64,000 nt of DNA from Labilibacter sediminis. Its GTDB lineage: Bacteria > Bacteroidota > Bacteroidia > Bacteroidales > Marinilabiliaceae. The notes beneath the pieces are model-generated. The model was not told the origin of the DNA, did not search any database, and saw nothing but the letters and a program-made list of their open reading frames with translations. Location: NCBI RefSeq assembly GCF_005877885.1, contig NZ_VCHY01000004.1, positions 310,001 through 374,000 of the forward strand. The letters run 5' to 3'. Below are positions 26,128-34,857 of this stretch, piece after piece. Made by a program: the position numbers and the translations under genes. The stretch's first letter is position 1, and every line of letters starts with the position of its first letter.

Positions 26128-27535
26128 ATGCGCTTACCTTAATACTCCTGTCGTTATTTTGTTCTGTATTAATGTTATTTACTTCGGATAGTAATAATTC
26201 CAGAAATGGAAGCATTTTTTTTAACCCTCCTGTATTAATGATGAAGTTCCATAATCTTTCAAATTTTTTCCATCCTCCGGTGTAGAATAAATGTTTAAGC
26301 TGGTGTTGAAGTGTTTCATGTTGATTTGATGCATAGAAGATATTTCTCCATTTGTAAAATTCATTATAGGCCCAGTTGTATCCGGTTTTAAGCTCTTCTG
26401 CAGTTAACTGATTTGGTTTGTATACCACATGGCGTGTGTCGTATAAGTTCCAATTTTGTGTAGTAATCCGATTGTTTATCTTCATTTTATTGTAAAGCTG
26501 TGTGCCTGGGTAAGGAGTTAAAATGTGGTAAGTAGCTGTTGTAATGGCATTGTTTAATCCCCAATCAACAGTTCTTTTAAAAACATCTTTTTGATCATTG
26601 TCTAAACCAAAAACAAAGCTACCGTTAATCATTATTCCTAAATCATGAAGTCTTCTAACAGCTTTTTCGTAATTGCTTTTTAAGTTCTGACTTTTATTGC
26701 TTTGTTGTAGATTTTCCGGAGAGAAAGTTTCAAAACCAACAAATAAACTTCTTAATCCTACCTTTGCTGCTTTTTCAATTAAATTTCCTTCAAGAATAGA
26801 GCTTACTGTAGCTGCCCCTTGAAACACCCTGTTCATACCTGTCATCCCATCAAATAGGCTATTGGCTAATTGTGGGTTACCCAAAAGATGATCATCTAAA
26901 AAATATAGATGTTTGCCTTTAAGTGATTCAATTTCATGAAGGATATTATCCACACGTTGAGTGTAATATGATTTACCGCCTTTAAAAAAGTCATCCTTAT
27001 AACAAAAATGGCAGTGGTGGGGACAGCCGCGTGATATAACCAGAGAGTTTGGGACTAAATATTTTTCGCGTTTAATTAAATCTCTTCTTATGAGAGGAAG
27101 GTTTTGTATGGTTCTTCCCGATGTAGAAGTATATGTTTTTAGTGGTTTTCGGATCCGAAAATCATGAATAAATTTAGGAAATATTTGTTCGCCAGGACCA
27201 ATCAGTATGGTGTCTGCATATTTAGCTGCTTCGGAAGGTAATGATGATACGTGTAGTCCTCCCAAGGCAACATAAATACCTCTTTCTCTATAATGTTTTG
27301 CAATAGAGTATGCTCGGGAGGCATTGGTAATATATACTTGAATTATAACCAAATCAGGGTTGTCATTTAAGTTTAACTTTTCAACATGTTGATCGATTAA
27401 ATCGATTTCGTCGTTTGCATTCAAGAATGAAGCAAGGGTCGCAAGCCCCAGAGGAGGAAAGAGAGAGTATTTTATGGGACGCCAAAAAGCGCTTTTAGAT
27501 TCAATAAGGGATGGAAGAATTAATTTAACCTTCAT
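26126..27535 (-). CDS. B12-binding-domain radical SAM protein
   Basis: The 469-residue protein starts with a cobalamin-binding-like domain (residues ~1-130, PPLGLATLASFL, GGLHVSSLPSEAAKYADTILIGPGE). A radical SAM core follows with SRGCPHHCHFCYKD (Cys171, Cys175, Cys178). A C-terminal helical part ends the protein. The B12-binding domain lacks an obvious DxHxxG motif, so whether cobalamin is bound is uncertain. Such enzymes often act in methylation of lipids, natural products or tetrapyrroles. The substrate is unknown. It lies downstream of creD but behind a strong hairpin. Confidence 0.85.
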   Translation of the reverse strand: MKVKLILPSLIESKSAFWRPIKYSLFPPLGLATLASFLNANDEIDLIDQHVEKLNLNDNPDLVIIQVYITNASRAYSIAKHYRERGIYVALGGLHVSSLPSEAAKYADTILIGPGEQIFPKFIHDFRIRKPLKTYTSTSGRTIQNLPLIRRDLIKREKYLVPNSLVISRGCPHHCHFCYKDDFFKGGKSYYTQRVDNILHEIESLKGKHLYFLDDHLLGNPQLANSLFDGMTGMNRVFQGAATVSSILEGNLIEKAAKVGLRSLFVGFETFSPENLQQSNKSQNLKSNYEKAVRRLHDLGIMINGSFVFGLDNDQKDVFKRTVDWGLNNAITTATYHILTPYPGTQLYNKMKINNRITTQNWNLYDTRHVVYKPNQLTAEELKTGYNWAYNEFYKWRNIFYASNQHETLQHQLKHLFYTGGWKKFERLWNFIINTGGLKKMLPFLELLLSEVNNINTEQNNDRSIKVSA

Positions 27536-27562
27536 GATTATATATAGATTTTAGTAATAGAT

Positions 27563-27599
27563 GAAAGCTTCTCCCGAAAGATGATCGGGGAGAGCTTTC
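27563..27599. repeat. Hairpin between creD and the B12-radical SAM gene
   Basis: GAAAGCT at 27563-27569 pairs with AGCTTTC at 27593-27599, and an inner CTCCC/GGGAG pair extends the stem past a one-base bulge. Neither side has a T run, so it may be a transcript-processing or stability hairpin rather than a simple terminator. Confidence 0.5.
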
Positions 27600-27616
27600 G
27601 ATAATGGTTAGGTTTG

Positions 27617-28936
27617 TTATTGTAGTTCCTTTTGTGAGAACCTTATATTACTCGTAATTCTCATGATTACTGCGAGTATTATAAAAAGGCCAATGTTGCC
27701 TGCTAAAAAAGCATAATCTTTAAGTTGAAGTAGAACAAATAAAAAGGTATAGAGTGTGGTTAAAAGTCCTCCTATCCAGGTAACCAGTTGATTTGATTTT
27801 AATAAGTTTTTTGAATAGCTTATAATCAGACCAATGGTACAGATAGAGGCCAGGAGATAAGCCCAGTTGAAACCGATGTGTTCGCTTAAAGCGGTGAGTA
27901 TCGAGAAAAACAAAACCAAAGCCAAAGATACCAAAAGGTATTGTAACAGATGGATTTCTTTTTTCTTCGAAATTTCCATAAACAGGAATATAAGGGTTGT
28001 AAGAATAATAAATAAAACGCCATATTTTGCTGATCTTAATGATTTTTGATAATGGTTATTGGGGATGAATAATTCTACTCCGATGGTGTTATCGTTTATA
28101 GAGTAGCTTCTACCCAGCCATTGCTGAGGGAAAGATCTGTTTAAGTGTGTAGTTTCATATTGGGCAGTAAAACCATCGGAGGTCACATTTCTTTTCATGG
28201 GTAAGATAGTACCTGTGAAACTTGGATCAGGCCATGTGGATTCAATATTTACCTGTGTGGTTTTTCCGATAGGTAAAAAGCTCAATGATTTTGTTCCACT
28301 AACATGTAAAGAAAGCGTAAATGGATACTCGTTAAGTAAGTGGTTTTCGTCAATTACAAGAGGTGCACTTACTCCATTCTTGGCCAAGTCCATGCATTTT
28401 AACCCTGGTTCAATTTCTAATGGAGTACCGTTCCAGTTCAGGTTTATGGCGCTTTTTATTCCTCTGTTGTCGGTGATAGCTAAAGATATTACGGCCTCCA
28501 GGTACAAAACTTTATCATATTTGGCAAGAGCTTCGTAATCAGGAGAAAAACTTCCCTTAAAGTTAACCTGCGAATGGTAAACTGTAGTTTTATATATTCC
28601 TCTGTATCGTGTTTGCGGATCAATGTTGGACTTTATATCAAGTTCTTCAGGCATGATATGTATCCATCTTTTAACGCTTTTACTTTCTCCTCTTTCCTGA
28701 ATGGTTTGAATAATGGGTATGTGCAATATGGGACCGCTAATTTCTTGTTGATTGCCCCATTGACGCATCATTTCAAGTTGAACTTCTCGGTTATTGCTTT
28801 CTCTTTCACGAATAACTGATTTTATCATGCCCAGAGGAATAAGCAGTAATAATATCATGGCGGCAATTACGATCATTTTTATGGTTAATGAGTTTAGCAA
28901 TGGATTTGTAGTGCTTTGTTCTTCTTGTTGATTCAT
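27617..28936 (-). CDS. creD: CreD-family inner-membrane protein
   Basis: The 439-residue protein has an N-terminal membrane helix (residues ~19-39), a large extracytoplasmic domain, and several C-terminal helices (residues ~305-430). Family segments are MRQWGNQQEISGPILHIP, HIMPEELDIKSNIDPQTRYRGIYKTTVYHSQV and WLGRSYSINDNTIGVELFIPNNHYQKSLRSAKYG. E. coli CreD is induced by the CreBC system and affects envelope integrity. Here it follows a winged-helix regulator and a small membrane protein on the same strand, a typical Bacteroidota arrangement. Confidence 0.93.
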   Translation of the reverse strand: MNQQEEQSTTNPLLNSLTIKMIVIAAMILLLLIPLGMIKSVIRERESNNREVQLEMMRQWGNQQEISGPILHIPIIQTIQERGESKSVKRWIHIMPEELDIKSNIDPQTRYRGIYKTTVYHSQVNFKGSFSPDYEALAKYDKVLYLEAVISLAITDNRGIKSAINLNWNGTPLEIEPGLKCMDLAKNGVSAPLVIDENHLLNEYPFTLSLHVSGTKSLSFLPIGKTTQVNIESTWPDPSFTGTILPMKRNVTSDGFTAQYETTHLNRSFPQQWLGRSYSINDNTIGVELFIPNNHYQKSLRSAKYGVLFIILTTLIFLFMEISKKKEIHLLQYLLVSLALVLFFSILTALSEHIGFNWAYLLASICTIGLIISYSKNLLKSNQLVTWIGGLLTTLYTFLFVLLQLKDYAFLAGNIGLFIILAVIMRITSNIRFSQKELQ

Positions 28937-28987
28937 AGTTTAAATTTTAAAAGTACTCTGAAATTCAAAGTAAATGATTAAAAAAAA

Positions 28988-29284
28988 TTATTGTCCTTTA
29001 ATTAGTTTTTCTAGTGCATTTAAGTGTTTAGAAAACATTTGTTTGCCAAGTTTAGTTGCTGTATAGGTCGTATTGGGTTTTTTTCCGATAAATCGCTTTG
29101 TTACATCAATGTATTCATGTTTTTCGAGCGCCTTTAAGTGACTGGCCAAATTGCCGTCCGTTACATCCAACAATTCTTTAAGGGCGTTAAAGTCAAGCTT
29201 ATCGTTCACCATTAAAGCAGACATGATTCCTAAACGAATTCTGCTCTCAAAATTTTTATTTAAGCCTTCAATTAAGCCGCGCAT
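28988..29284 (-). CDS. Winged-helix transcriptional regulator (HTH_34 type)
   Basis: The 98-residue protein is a single winged helix: SRIRLGIMSALMVNDKLDFNALKELLDVTDGNLASHLKALEKHEYIDVTKRFIGKKPNTTYTATKLGK. It resembles MarR/ArsR-like HTH_34 regulators that sit next to creD in Bacteroidota. No metal-binding cysteines are present, so it is not a metal sensor of the ArsR type. It overlaps the upstream membrane-protein gene by 13 bases and probably controls this operon. Confidence 0.88.
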   Translation of the reverse strand: MRGLIEGLNKNFESRIRLGIMSALMVNDKLDFNALKELLDVTDGNLASHLKALEKHEYIDVTKRFIGKKPNTTYTATKLGKQMFSKHLNALEKLIKGQ

Positions 29285-29916
29285 CGTTCATATTTTAAGT
29301 ACATTACAATACCATAAATAATGTGAAACAGACCAAAGCCAAGGGCCCAGAATAAAATTCCATACGATAGAAATATACCAGCGATTAATCCCAGAATAAC
29401 TTCGCTATAACCTAATACTTTAATGTCGTGGTGTGTATACTTTGCAATGTTAATTAAAGACAGGCCATAAAAAATTAGAGTTGCTGAAGCAACATATTGT
29501 AACTCCCCATGATATATTAGAATCATGCAGAAAGCACCACCAATACTGATGCTGGCAGCCATTTCTATACAAAGTTTTTTTGCTGTATTCGACCATAGTT
29601 TAACGCCTTGTTTATGGGCCTTTTTTCGCGACAATATAATTCCGCTTAAAAGCGCAGAAACAAATACAACAAAAGCAACCACAAGTAACGATAGTCTGAT
29701 TTCTACTGTTGCCTTATTGGTAAGTGAAATCATATATTCATTGTAGTAATGTTTTCCTCCTTCCATAATAAAGAAGTAGGTATAAGCTGCTCCAATTAAA
29801 GCGAAAATACCGGCTAATACACCTGATAGTCCGCTTAAGGAAAGGAACTTGCTCGAATCTTCCATCATCTGACGAATGGCTTTTAAATCTTCTATGGATT
29901 TGTCTTTTGCTGTCAT
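29272..29916 (-). CDS. Multi-pass membrane protein of the creD operon
   Basis: The ~214-residue protein starts at ATG 29916 (MTAKDKSIEDLKAIRQMMEDSSKF). The frame is open upstream to 29958, but that part looks non-coding. It has a short soluble N-terminus and about six hydrophobic segments, for example LSGLSGVLAGIFALIGAAYTYFF and LGYSEVILGLIAGIFLSYGILFW. It overlaps the winged-helix gene by 13 bases, which implies translational coupling. The function is unknown. The context suggests membrane sensing or modulation of the regulator. Confidence 0.8.
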   Translation of the reverse strand: MTAKDKSIEDLKAIRQMMEDSSKFLSLSGLSGVLAGIFALIGAAYTYFFIMEGGKHYYNEYMISLTNKATVEIRLSLLVVAFVVFVSALLSGIILSRKKAHKQGVKLWSNTAKKLCIEMAASISIGGAFCMILIYHGELQYVASATLIFYGLSLINIAKYTHHDIKVLGYSEVILGLIAGIFLSYGILFWALGFGLFHIIYGIVMYLKYERCAA

Positions 29917-30056
29917 GGTAAAGAACTTTGAATTACAAAGTAAAGTATAATGATGCAATCTTCAAAATGTTTTTAGAAGAAATTTGTTTCTGTTCAGCTT
30001 AATGCATTTGGGGTGTTAATGAGCAGGTATGTAGTGTGTTGTGGGATTTGTACTAA

Positions 30057-30380
30057 AGGTGTTTATTTGTAATTATAGTATTACTCGTTGTTTTAAGATA
30101 TAAAGTAGCTGTTCTTCAGGTTTTTTTGTGGGTGTTCCTGGTTAGATTGGTTCCTTTTTTTATTGTCAATGGTATGCTAACAGGATTTGGTATTGAAAAT
30201 GAAATCGTATAGTATAATCCTGATGTGTTTATGGAATTTCGTATGTTTACCATTCCGTTTGAAGACATGTTTTACGCTTTCTTTCTTATATTACGTAATT
30301 TGATTCTGATGGATTATTTAGAGGAGAAGTTAATTCTCAAGGAGAAAATAAATGGTTCACAAAAGAGTAAAACATTATAA
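30057..30380 (+). pseudogene. Decayed lycopene-cyclase-domain gene, 3' remnant
   Basis: In the frame of base 30057 the translation is RCLFVIIVLLVVLRYK..., then FLVRLVPFFIVNGMLTG, then GFGIENEIV, a TAG stop at 30210-30212, and YNPDVFMEFRMFTIPFEDMFYAFF, ending at TAA 30380. The pattern PFFIVNGMLTG, then IV(W)YNP, then TIPFEDMFYAFFLIL matches the C-terminal half of CrtYcd/CarR-type membrane lycopene cyclases. The normal residue at the stop is Trp (TGG to TAG). The frame is closed upstream at TAA 30054, so the N-terminal part is missing. The surrounding 29917-30459 gap holds nothing else but promoters. Confidence 0.78.
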
Positions 30381-30408
30381 TCTTTTATGAGTAATAGGCG
30401 TATTTACT

Positions 30409-30416
30409 TACTTTTG
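30409..30416 (+). promoter_or_regulatory. Candidate -7 element of the hemN promoter
   Basis: TACTTTTG matches TAnnTTTG and lies 44 bases before the hemN start. No convincing -33 element was found. Confidence 0.4.
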
Positions 30417-30459
30417 CATCTCAAATCCTAACGGCGTATCAACTTAAAAATACTGAAGC

Positions 30460-31839
30460 ATGAATGTTAGCGAATATCTATTAAATAAATATAATGTACC
30501 TGTACCAAGATATACAAGTTACCCGCCAGCCAATCACTTTTCCGATGAATTTGTAGCGGAGAATTATAAGGAACTGATTGTAAAATCTAATCAGGAAAAT
30601 CCTGAACTGGTAGCATTTTATATTCATATTCCGTTTTGTGATCAAATCTGTTTTTATTGTGGTTGTAATGCCATCAAAATGCGTCAGTCTCATGCTGTAG
30701 ATGAGTATGTTGCAATGATTAAAAAGGAAATTTTAATGGTTTCCAAAAATATTGATAAAAACAGAAAGGTATCTCAGATACATTATGGAGGAGGAACACC
30801 CAATGCCATTGAAGCCAGGTATCTGAAGGAAATTAATGACCTTCTTTTTAATGAGTTTTCTTTAATAGATCATCCGGAAGTAGCCATTGAATGTAATCCG
30901 GCTTTGCTGACTTACGAATATATGGATGAACTATTTCAGGCAGGTTTTAATCGATTTAGCTTTGGTATTCAGGATTTTGATGAAGAGGTGCTAAAAGATG
31001 TTAACCGAAAACCTTCGGCATTACCAGTGAAGCAATTGGTAAGTTATGTGAAGGAACATGATTCAAGTATGGCTGTTAATCTGGATTTTATATATGGTTT
31101 GCCGGGGCAAACAGTAGATGGTTTCTCGGAAACCATTAAAAAAGCCATTGAGGTACGACCTGACCGTTTGGTGACTTTTTCATACGCCCATGTACCGTGG
31201 ATGAAAGAGAATCAGAAAATATTAGATAAAAAAGGACTACCTTCTGCCGATGAAAAGATGAGTATGTTTTTGGCAGCGTATGATTTATTAAAAAAAGCAG
31301 GATATATTTCCATAGGTCTTGATCATTATGCTTTACCGGAAGATGAATTGTGCGTGGCGCAATCTAACCATCAGTTGCATAGGAATTTTCAAGGATATTG
31401 TACAAAAAGAACAACAGGTCAGGTTTATGCCGTTGGTGTTTCAGGTATAAGCCAACTTTCTGGAGGATATGCTCAAAACACCAAGGACCTAAAGGTTTAT
31501 TTAAAGCAAATTAGTCAGGATGTTTTTCCTATAGAAAAAGGTTACATAGTGTCTGTGGAAGAGAAATTGATTCGTATGGTTATTAATGAGCTCATGTGCA
31601 ATAAACAAGTTGTTTGGGCTATTGTAGCTAAAGCGTTTGGTGTAAGTACAGGTTTTGTAAAGCAAACCATAAGTTATAACGAGGATATTTTAAAAGGTTT
31701 TAAGGATGATGAGTTAGTAGAATACGCTGAAGATATGCTTAAAATTACAGAGTTAGGGACCTTGTTTATCAGAAATATAGTAGCTTCTTTCGATCCCAAA
31801 TTAACCAGTGGAGCAAAACGATATTCAAAATCATTATAG
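30460..31839 (+). CDS. hemN: Oxygen-independent coproporphyrinogen III oxidase
   Basis: The 459-residue radical SAM enzyme, close to E. coli HemN in length (457), converts coproporphyrinogen III to protoporphyrinogen IX without oxygen. It has the HemN-specific YTSYPPANHF near residue 19, the cluster motif HIPFCDQICFYCGCN (Cys60, Cys64, Cys67), GGGTPN and CNPALL. It heads the hemN-hemY-hemH cluster: the next gene begins two bases after its stop. Confidence 0.95.
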   Translation: MNVSEYLLNKYNVPVPRYTSYPPANHFSDEFVAENYKELIVKSNQENPELVAFYIHIPFCDQICFYCGCNAIKMRQSHAVDEYVAMIKKEILMVSKNIDKNRKVSQIHYGGGTPNAIEARYLKEINDLLFNEFSLIDHPEVAIECNPALLTYEYMDELFQAGFNRFSFGIQDFDEEVLKDVNRKPSALPVKQLVSYVKEHDSSMAVNLDFIYGLPGQTVDGFSETIKKAIEVRPDRLVTFSYAHVPWMKENQKILDKKGLPSADEKMSMFLAAYDLLKKAGYISIGLDHYALPEDELCVAQSNHQLHRNFQGYCTKRTTGQVYAVGVSGISQLSGGYAQNTKDLKVYLKQISQDVFPIEKGYIVSVEEKLIRMVINELMCNKQVVWAIVAKAFGVSTGFVKQTISYNEDILKGFKDDELVEYAEDMLKITELGTLFIRNIVASFDPKLTSGAKRYSKSL

Positions 31840-31840
31840 T

Positions 31841-33208
31841 ATGGCAAAAAAACAGGTTGATATTATTGTAGTAGGTGCAGGTTTAACCGGCCTGACTTTG
31901 GCATATTATCTTAAAAAAGCAGGTAAGCATGTTCTTTTGCTCGAAAAAAATGATGATGTAGGTGGTGTAATTGATAGTGTTAGGGAGGATGGCTTTATAT
32001 ATGAAAAAGGCCCTACAACTGGAGTTATTGGTTCAGAGGAATTGGTTGAGCTTTTTGAAAATTTAACCGGAGATTGTGCGGTTGAGTTAACAAATCCGGT
32101 TGCAGATGAGCGTTGGATATTAAAAGATGGTAAGTGGGTAGCGTTGCCAACAGGATTAAAGAGTGCTGTTTCAACCCCTTTGTTTTCGTTAAAAGATAAA
32201 TTTAGAATCTTAGGTGAGCCATGGCGTAAGAAAGGAACAGATCCGGATGAGTCATTGGCTGATTTGGTAAAAAGACGAATGGGTGAAAGTTATCTGGATT
32301 ATGCAGTAGATCCTTTTATTTCGGGTATTTATGCAGGCGATCCGACAAAGCTTATCACCAAATATGCCATGCCTAAACTATATCAGCTTGAGCAAAACTA
32401 TGGTAGTTTTATAAAAGGAGCGATTCGCAAAAGAAAGGAGCCTAAAACTGAGTTACAAAAGAAAGTGACCCGTAAAGTTTTCTCTCTGGAAGGTGGATTG
32501 CGTAGTTTAATTGTGGCGCTTAAAAAAAATATTGGCGAAGAGAATATTGTATGTAGTTGTCGTGATTTAAAAATCACTCTCGATAATTCTGATTATATAA
32601 CACAGTATTTTAAGGATAGCGAAGAGTATAAAATACAATCTGCAAAGGTTGTGACTACTGTTGGAGGATATGCCCTGCCTAAAGTTTTGCCTTTTGTAGA
32701 AGATGAAATGATTGAGCCTGTTGCAGTAACCAAATATGCAAAAGTATCCCAGGTGGTAGCAGGTTTTAAAAAGTGGGAGGGTATTCCTTTAAAAGCCTTT
32801 GGTGGTCTGGTTCCTTCTAAAGAAAACAGGGATATTTTAGGTATTCTATTTCCGGGTTCTCTATTTAAGCATCGCAATCCAAATGGCGGAGCACTGCTAT
32901 CAGTTTTTATCGGAGGAATAAAAAAGCCGGAATTGATCGAAAAATCAGATGAAGAATTAAAACAGATAGTGATGAAAGAAGTGGCTTCAACACTTCAGCA
33001 TATCGGTGAGCCGGATTTGTTTAAAGTGCATCGATATCATCATGCCATACCACAATACGATATTAGTTCAGAAGCAAGGTTAAAAGCCATTAAGCATATA
33101 GAAGATAAGTACAAAGGTTTGTTTTTGGCAGGTAATATATGTGATGGAATTGGTATGGCTGACAGGGTAAAACAAGCACGAGCTCTATCAAAGAAGTTAT
33201 GTAAGTAG
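31841..33208 (+). CDS. hemY: Protoporphyrinogen oxidase (HemY/PgoX-type flavoprotein)
   Basis: The 455-residue FAD protein has the dinucleotide-binding motif DIIVVGAGLTGLTLAYYLKKAGKHVLLLEKNDDVGG and a C-terminal FAD contact GLFLAGNICDGIGMADRVKQA. Position between hemN and hemH shows its role, oxidation of protoporphyrinogen IX to protoporphyrin IX. The frame is open upstream to 31808, but ATG 31841 directly follows the hemN stop and gives the expected N-terminus. HemY-type enzymes usually use O2, whereas HemN does not. Confidence 0.93.
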   Translation: MAKKQVDIIVVGAGLTGLTLAYYLKKAGKHVLLLEKNDDVGGVIDSVREDGFIYEKGPTTGVIGSEELVELFENLTGDCAVELTNPVADERWILKDGKWVALPTGLKSAVSTPLFSLKDKFRILGEPWRKKGTDPDESLADLVKRRMGESYLDYAVDPFISGIYAGDPTKLITKYAMPKLYQLEQNYGSFIKGAIRKRKEPKTELQKKVTRKVFSLEGGLRSLIVALKKNIGEENIVCSCRDLKITLDNSDYITQYFKDSEEYKIQSAKVVTTVGGYALPKVLPFVEDEMIEPVAVTKYAKVSQVVAGFKKWEGIPLKAFGGLVPSKENRDILGILFPGSLFKHRNPNGGALLSVFIGGIKKPELIEKSDEELKQIVMKEVASTLQHIGEPDLFKVHRYHHAIPQYDISSEARLKAIKHIEDKYKGLFLAGNICDGIGMADRVKQARALSKKLCK

Positions 33209-33253
33209 AGTGAGTTAACGATTTGTAAATTAGCATGTAAATACGTAGTGTAA

Positions 33254-34258
33254 ATGAAAAAAGCGCTTTTAATTGTCAATATTGGAACACCGGATAAGCC
33301 AGAAAAAAAAGCTGTTAGACGATTTTTGTTTCAATTTTTGAATGATAAGTTTGTAATTGATCTGCCGTGGTTACTACGTAAAATATTGGTTAACCTGATT
33401 ATTATACCGTTTAGGGTAAAAAACTCTACACAATTATATAAAAGACTTTGGACCAGTAAGGGATCTCCGTTACTTTATCATCAAACAAGTCTGGTGGAAA
33501 AACTCAATGCAAAACTTAAGGGCGAATATGAAGTATACTCTGCAATGCGATATGGGAATCCTTCCTTAAAAAAGGTCTTGGCTCAAATTGTATCTAATAA
33601 TTACGAAGAATTGGTTGTATTGCCACATTATCCACAATATGCTACTTCCACAACTTTATCCACCATTAACAAAGTAAAAAAGGAGCTGAAATCTTTTAAT
33701 AAAGTACCATCAGTTAAATATATTGAGCAGTTTTATGACCATCCTGCTTTTATTGAGTCCTTTGTGCATAATATCCAATCCTACGATATTGGTTCTTATG
33801 ACCACATCGTATTTTCGTATCATGGTTTGCCCGATAGACAAGTCAATAAAGTGCATCCGGGGATTAATAGCCCGGAGTGTACCTGCCATAATCAAATGCC
33901 TAAACATGGTAAAAACTGTTACAAGGCTACCTGTTACCAAACAACACGTTTAATGGCTAAAGAATTGCGTATTAATAATGAGTTTTATACCGTTTCTTTC
34001 CAAAGTCGCCTATCCAAAAACTGGTTAATGCCTTTTACCGATGAGGTGTTGTTAGACTTGCTGGCCAAAGGTAAAAAACGAATTTTGGTTGTCTCTCCTG
34101 CTTTTGTAACCGATTGTTTAGAAACAGAGATTGAAATAGGTTATGAGTATAATGAATTATTCCTTGAAAAAGGAGGTGATAAGCTTCAGATGGTTAAAAG
34201 TTTAAATGATGCTGATATCTGGGTAGACGGAATCTGCCAAATCGTTAAAGAGCTATAG
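33254..34258 (+). CDS. hemH: Ferrochelatase
   Basis: The 334-residue protein inserts Fe2+ into protoporphyrin IX. Motifs are LLIVNIGTPDKPE at the N-terminus, the catalytic-His segment IVFSYHGLPDRQV, FQSRLSKNWLMPFTDE, and VVSPAFVTDCLETEIEIGYEY with the acidic metal-transfer residues. A Cys-rich stretch (ECTCHNQMPKHGKNCYKATC) lies near residues 208-227; it may be only the family's Cys pattern. It is the third gene of the haem cluster, 45 bases after hemY. Confidence 0.95.
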   Translation: MKKALLIVNIGTPDKPEKKAVRRFLFQFLNDKFVIDLPWLLRKILVNLIIIPFRVKNSTQLYKRLWTSKGSPLLYHQTSLVEKLNAKLKGEYEVYSAMRYGNPSLKKVLAQIVSNNYEELVVLPHYPQYATSTTLSTINKVKKELKSFNKVPSVKYIEQFYDHPAFIESFVHNIQSYDIGSYDHIVFSYHGLPDRQVNKVHPGINSPECTCHNQMPKHGKNCYKATCYQTTRLMAKELRINNEFYTVSFQSRLSKNWLMPFTDEVLLDLLAKGKKRILVVSPAFVTDCLETEIEIGYEYNELFLEKGGDKLQMVKSLNDADIWVDGICQIVKEL

Positions 34259-34276
34259 GGATTTTAGCAAATACTA

Positions 34277-34597
34277 CTATGCTGTTTGTTTGTCGTTGTG
34301 ATGATATTTAATGTTCACCAAAGCTTTCATACCAATATTAATGGTGTCAGTGAAATTAGATTTAAGAAATAAAGAAATCACATAGGCTTTGCTCTTTCCG
34401 TGTTCTTTTGTAATTCTGTGTATATAGGCTTCCTGATTAAACTGATTTGCTTCGGCAATATTACAAATGATCTTATCCAGGTTTTCAAAGTGTAAAAAAT
34501 CTTTTGAAGATACCTCAATTACTATTTCATGATGTTTTACAGTTTCATTGGTTAAGATGTTTTTTACCACTCCATTCACATTTAATTGCTCCTTCAT
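34277..34597 (-). CDS. Small protein of unknown function
   Basis: I do not recognise this 106-residue protein. It has no signal peptide or membrane segment. Alternating hydrophobic residues near VKHHEIVIEVSSKDFL and AYVISLFLKSN suggest a small alpha/beta fold. It is transcribed alone, convergent with hemH (18 bases between the stop codons). No homologue was recalled. Confidence 0.6.
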   Translation of the reverse strand: MKEQLNVNGVVKNILTNETVKHHEIVIEVSSKDFLHFENLDKIICNIAEANQFNQEAYIHRITKEHGKSKAYVISLFLKSNFTDTINIGMKALVNIKYHHNDKQTA

Positions 34598-34812
34598 GAT
34601 ATTGTCTCTTAGTTGGTTGTGTAATGTTAGTCAGCGTATTAAACGCATTTGAAATTTTATTGTTTCATAAAAATAGTAGCTGAAATCTGTTGTTTTTAGT
34701 AAAGGAGGATGAAGTGTAGTTATTTTGGTATGAAATGATCTGCATTGAGGATATAAATTTTATTTTTTTGTGTGCTTTGGGGTTTATTGTTATGTGATAT
34801 AATGATTATTTA

Positions 34813-34820
34813 TATTTTTG
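34813..34820 (+). promoter_or_regulatory. Candidate -7 element for the transglutaminase gene
   Basis: TATTTTTG fits TAnnTTTG and lies 37 bases before ATG 34858. A TTG at 34787-34789 lies 23 bases upstream, slightly farther than usual. Confidence 0.45.
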
Positions 34821-34857
34821 CCTACACATAAAATCAAAAATAAATAACCTTAAGTGT

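Noticed and set aside
30210-30212. In-frame TAG in the lycopene cyclase remnant as a recoded amino acid
   Set aside because: The N-terminal half of the gene is also missing, so ordinary pseudogene decay explains it; no recoding system is seen.
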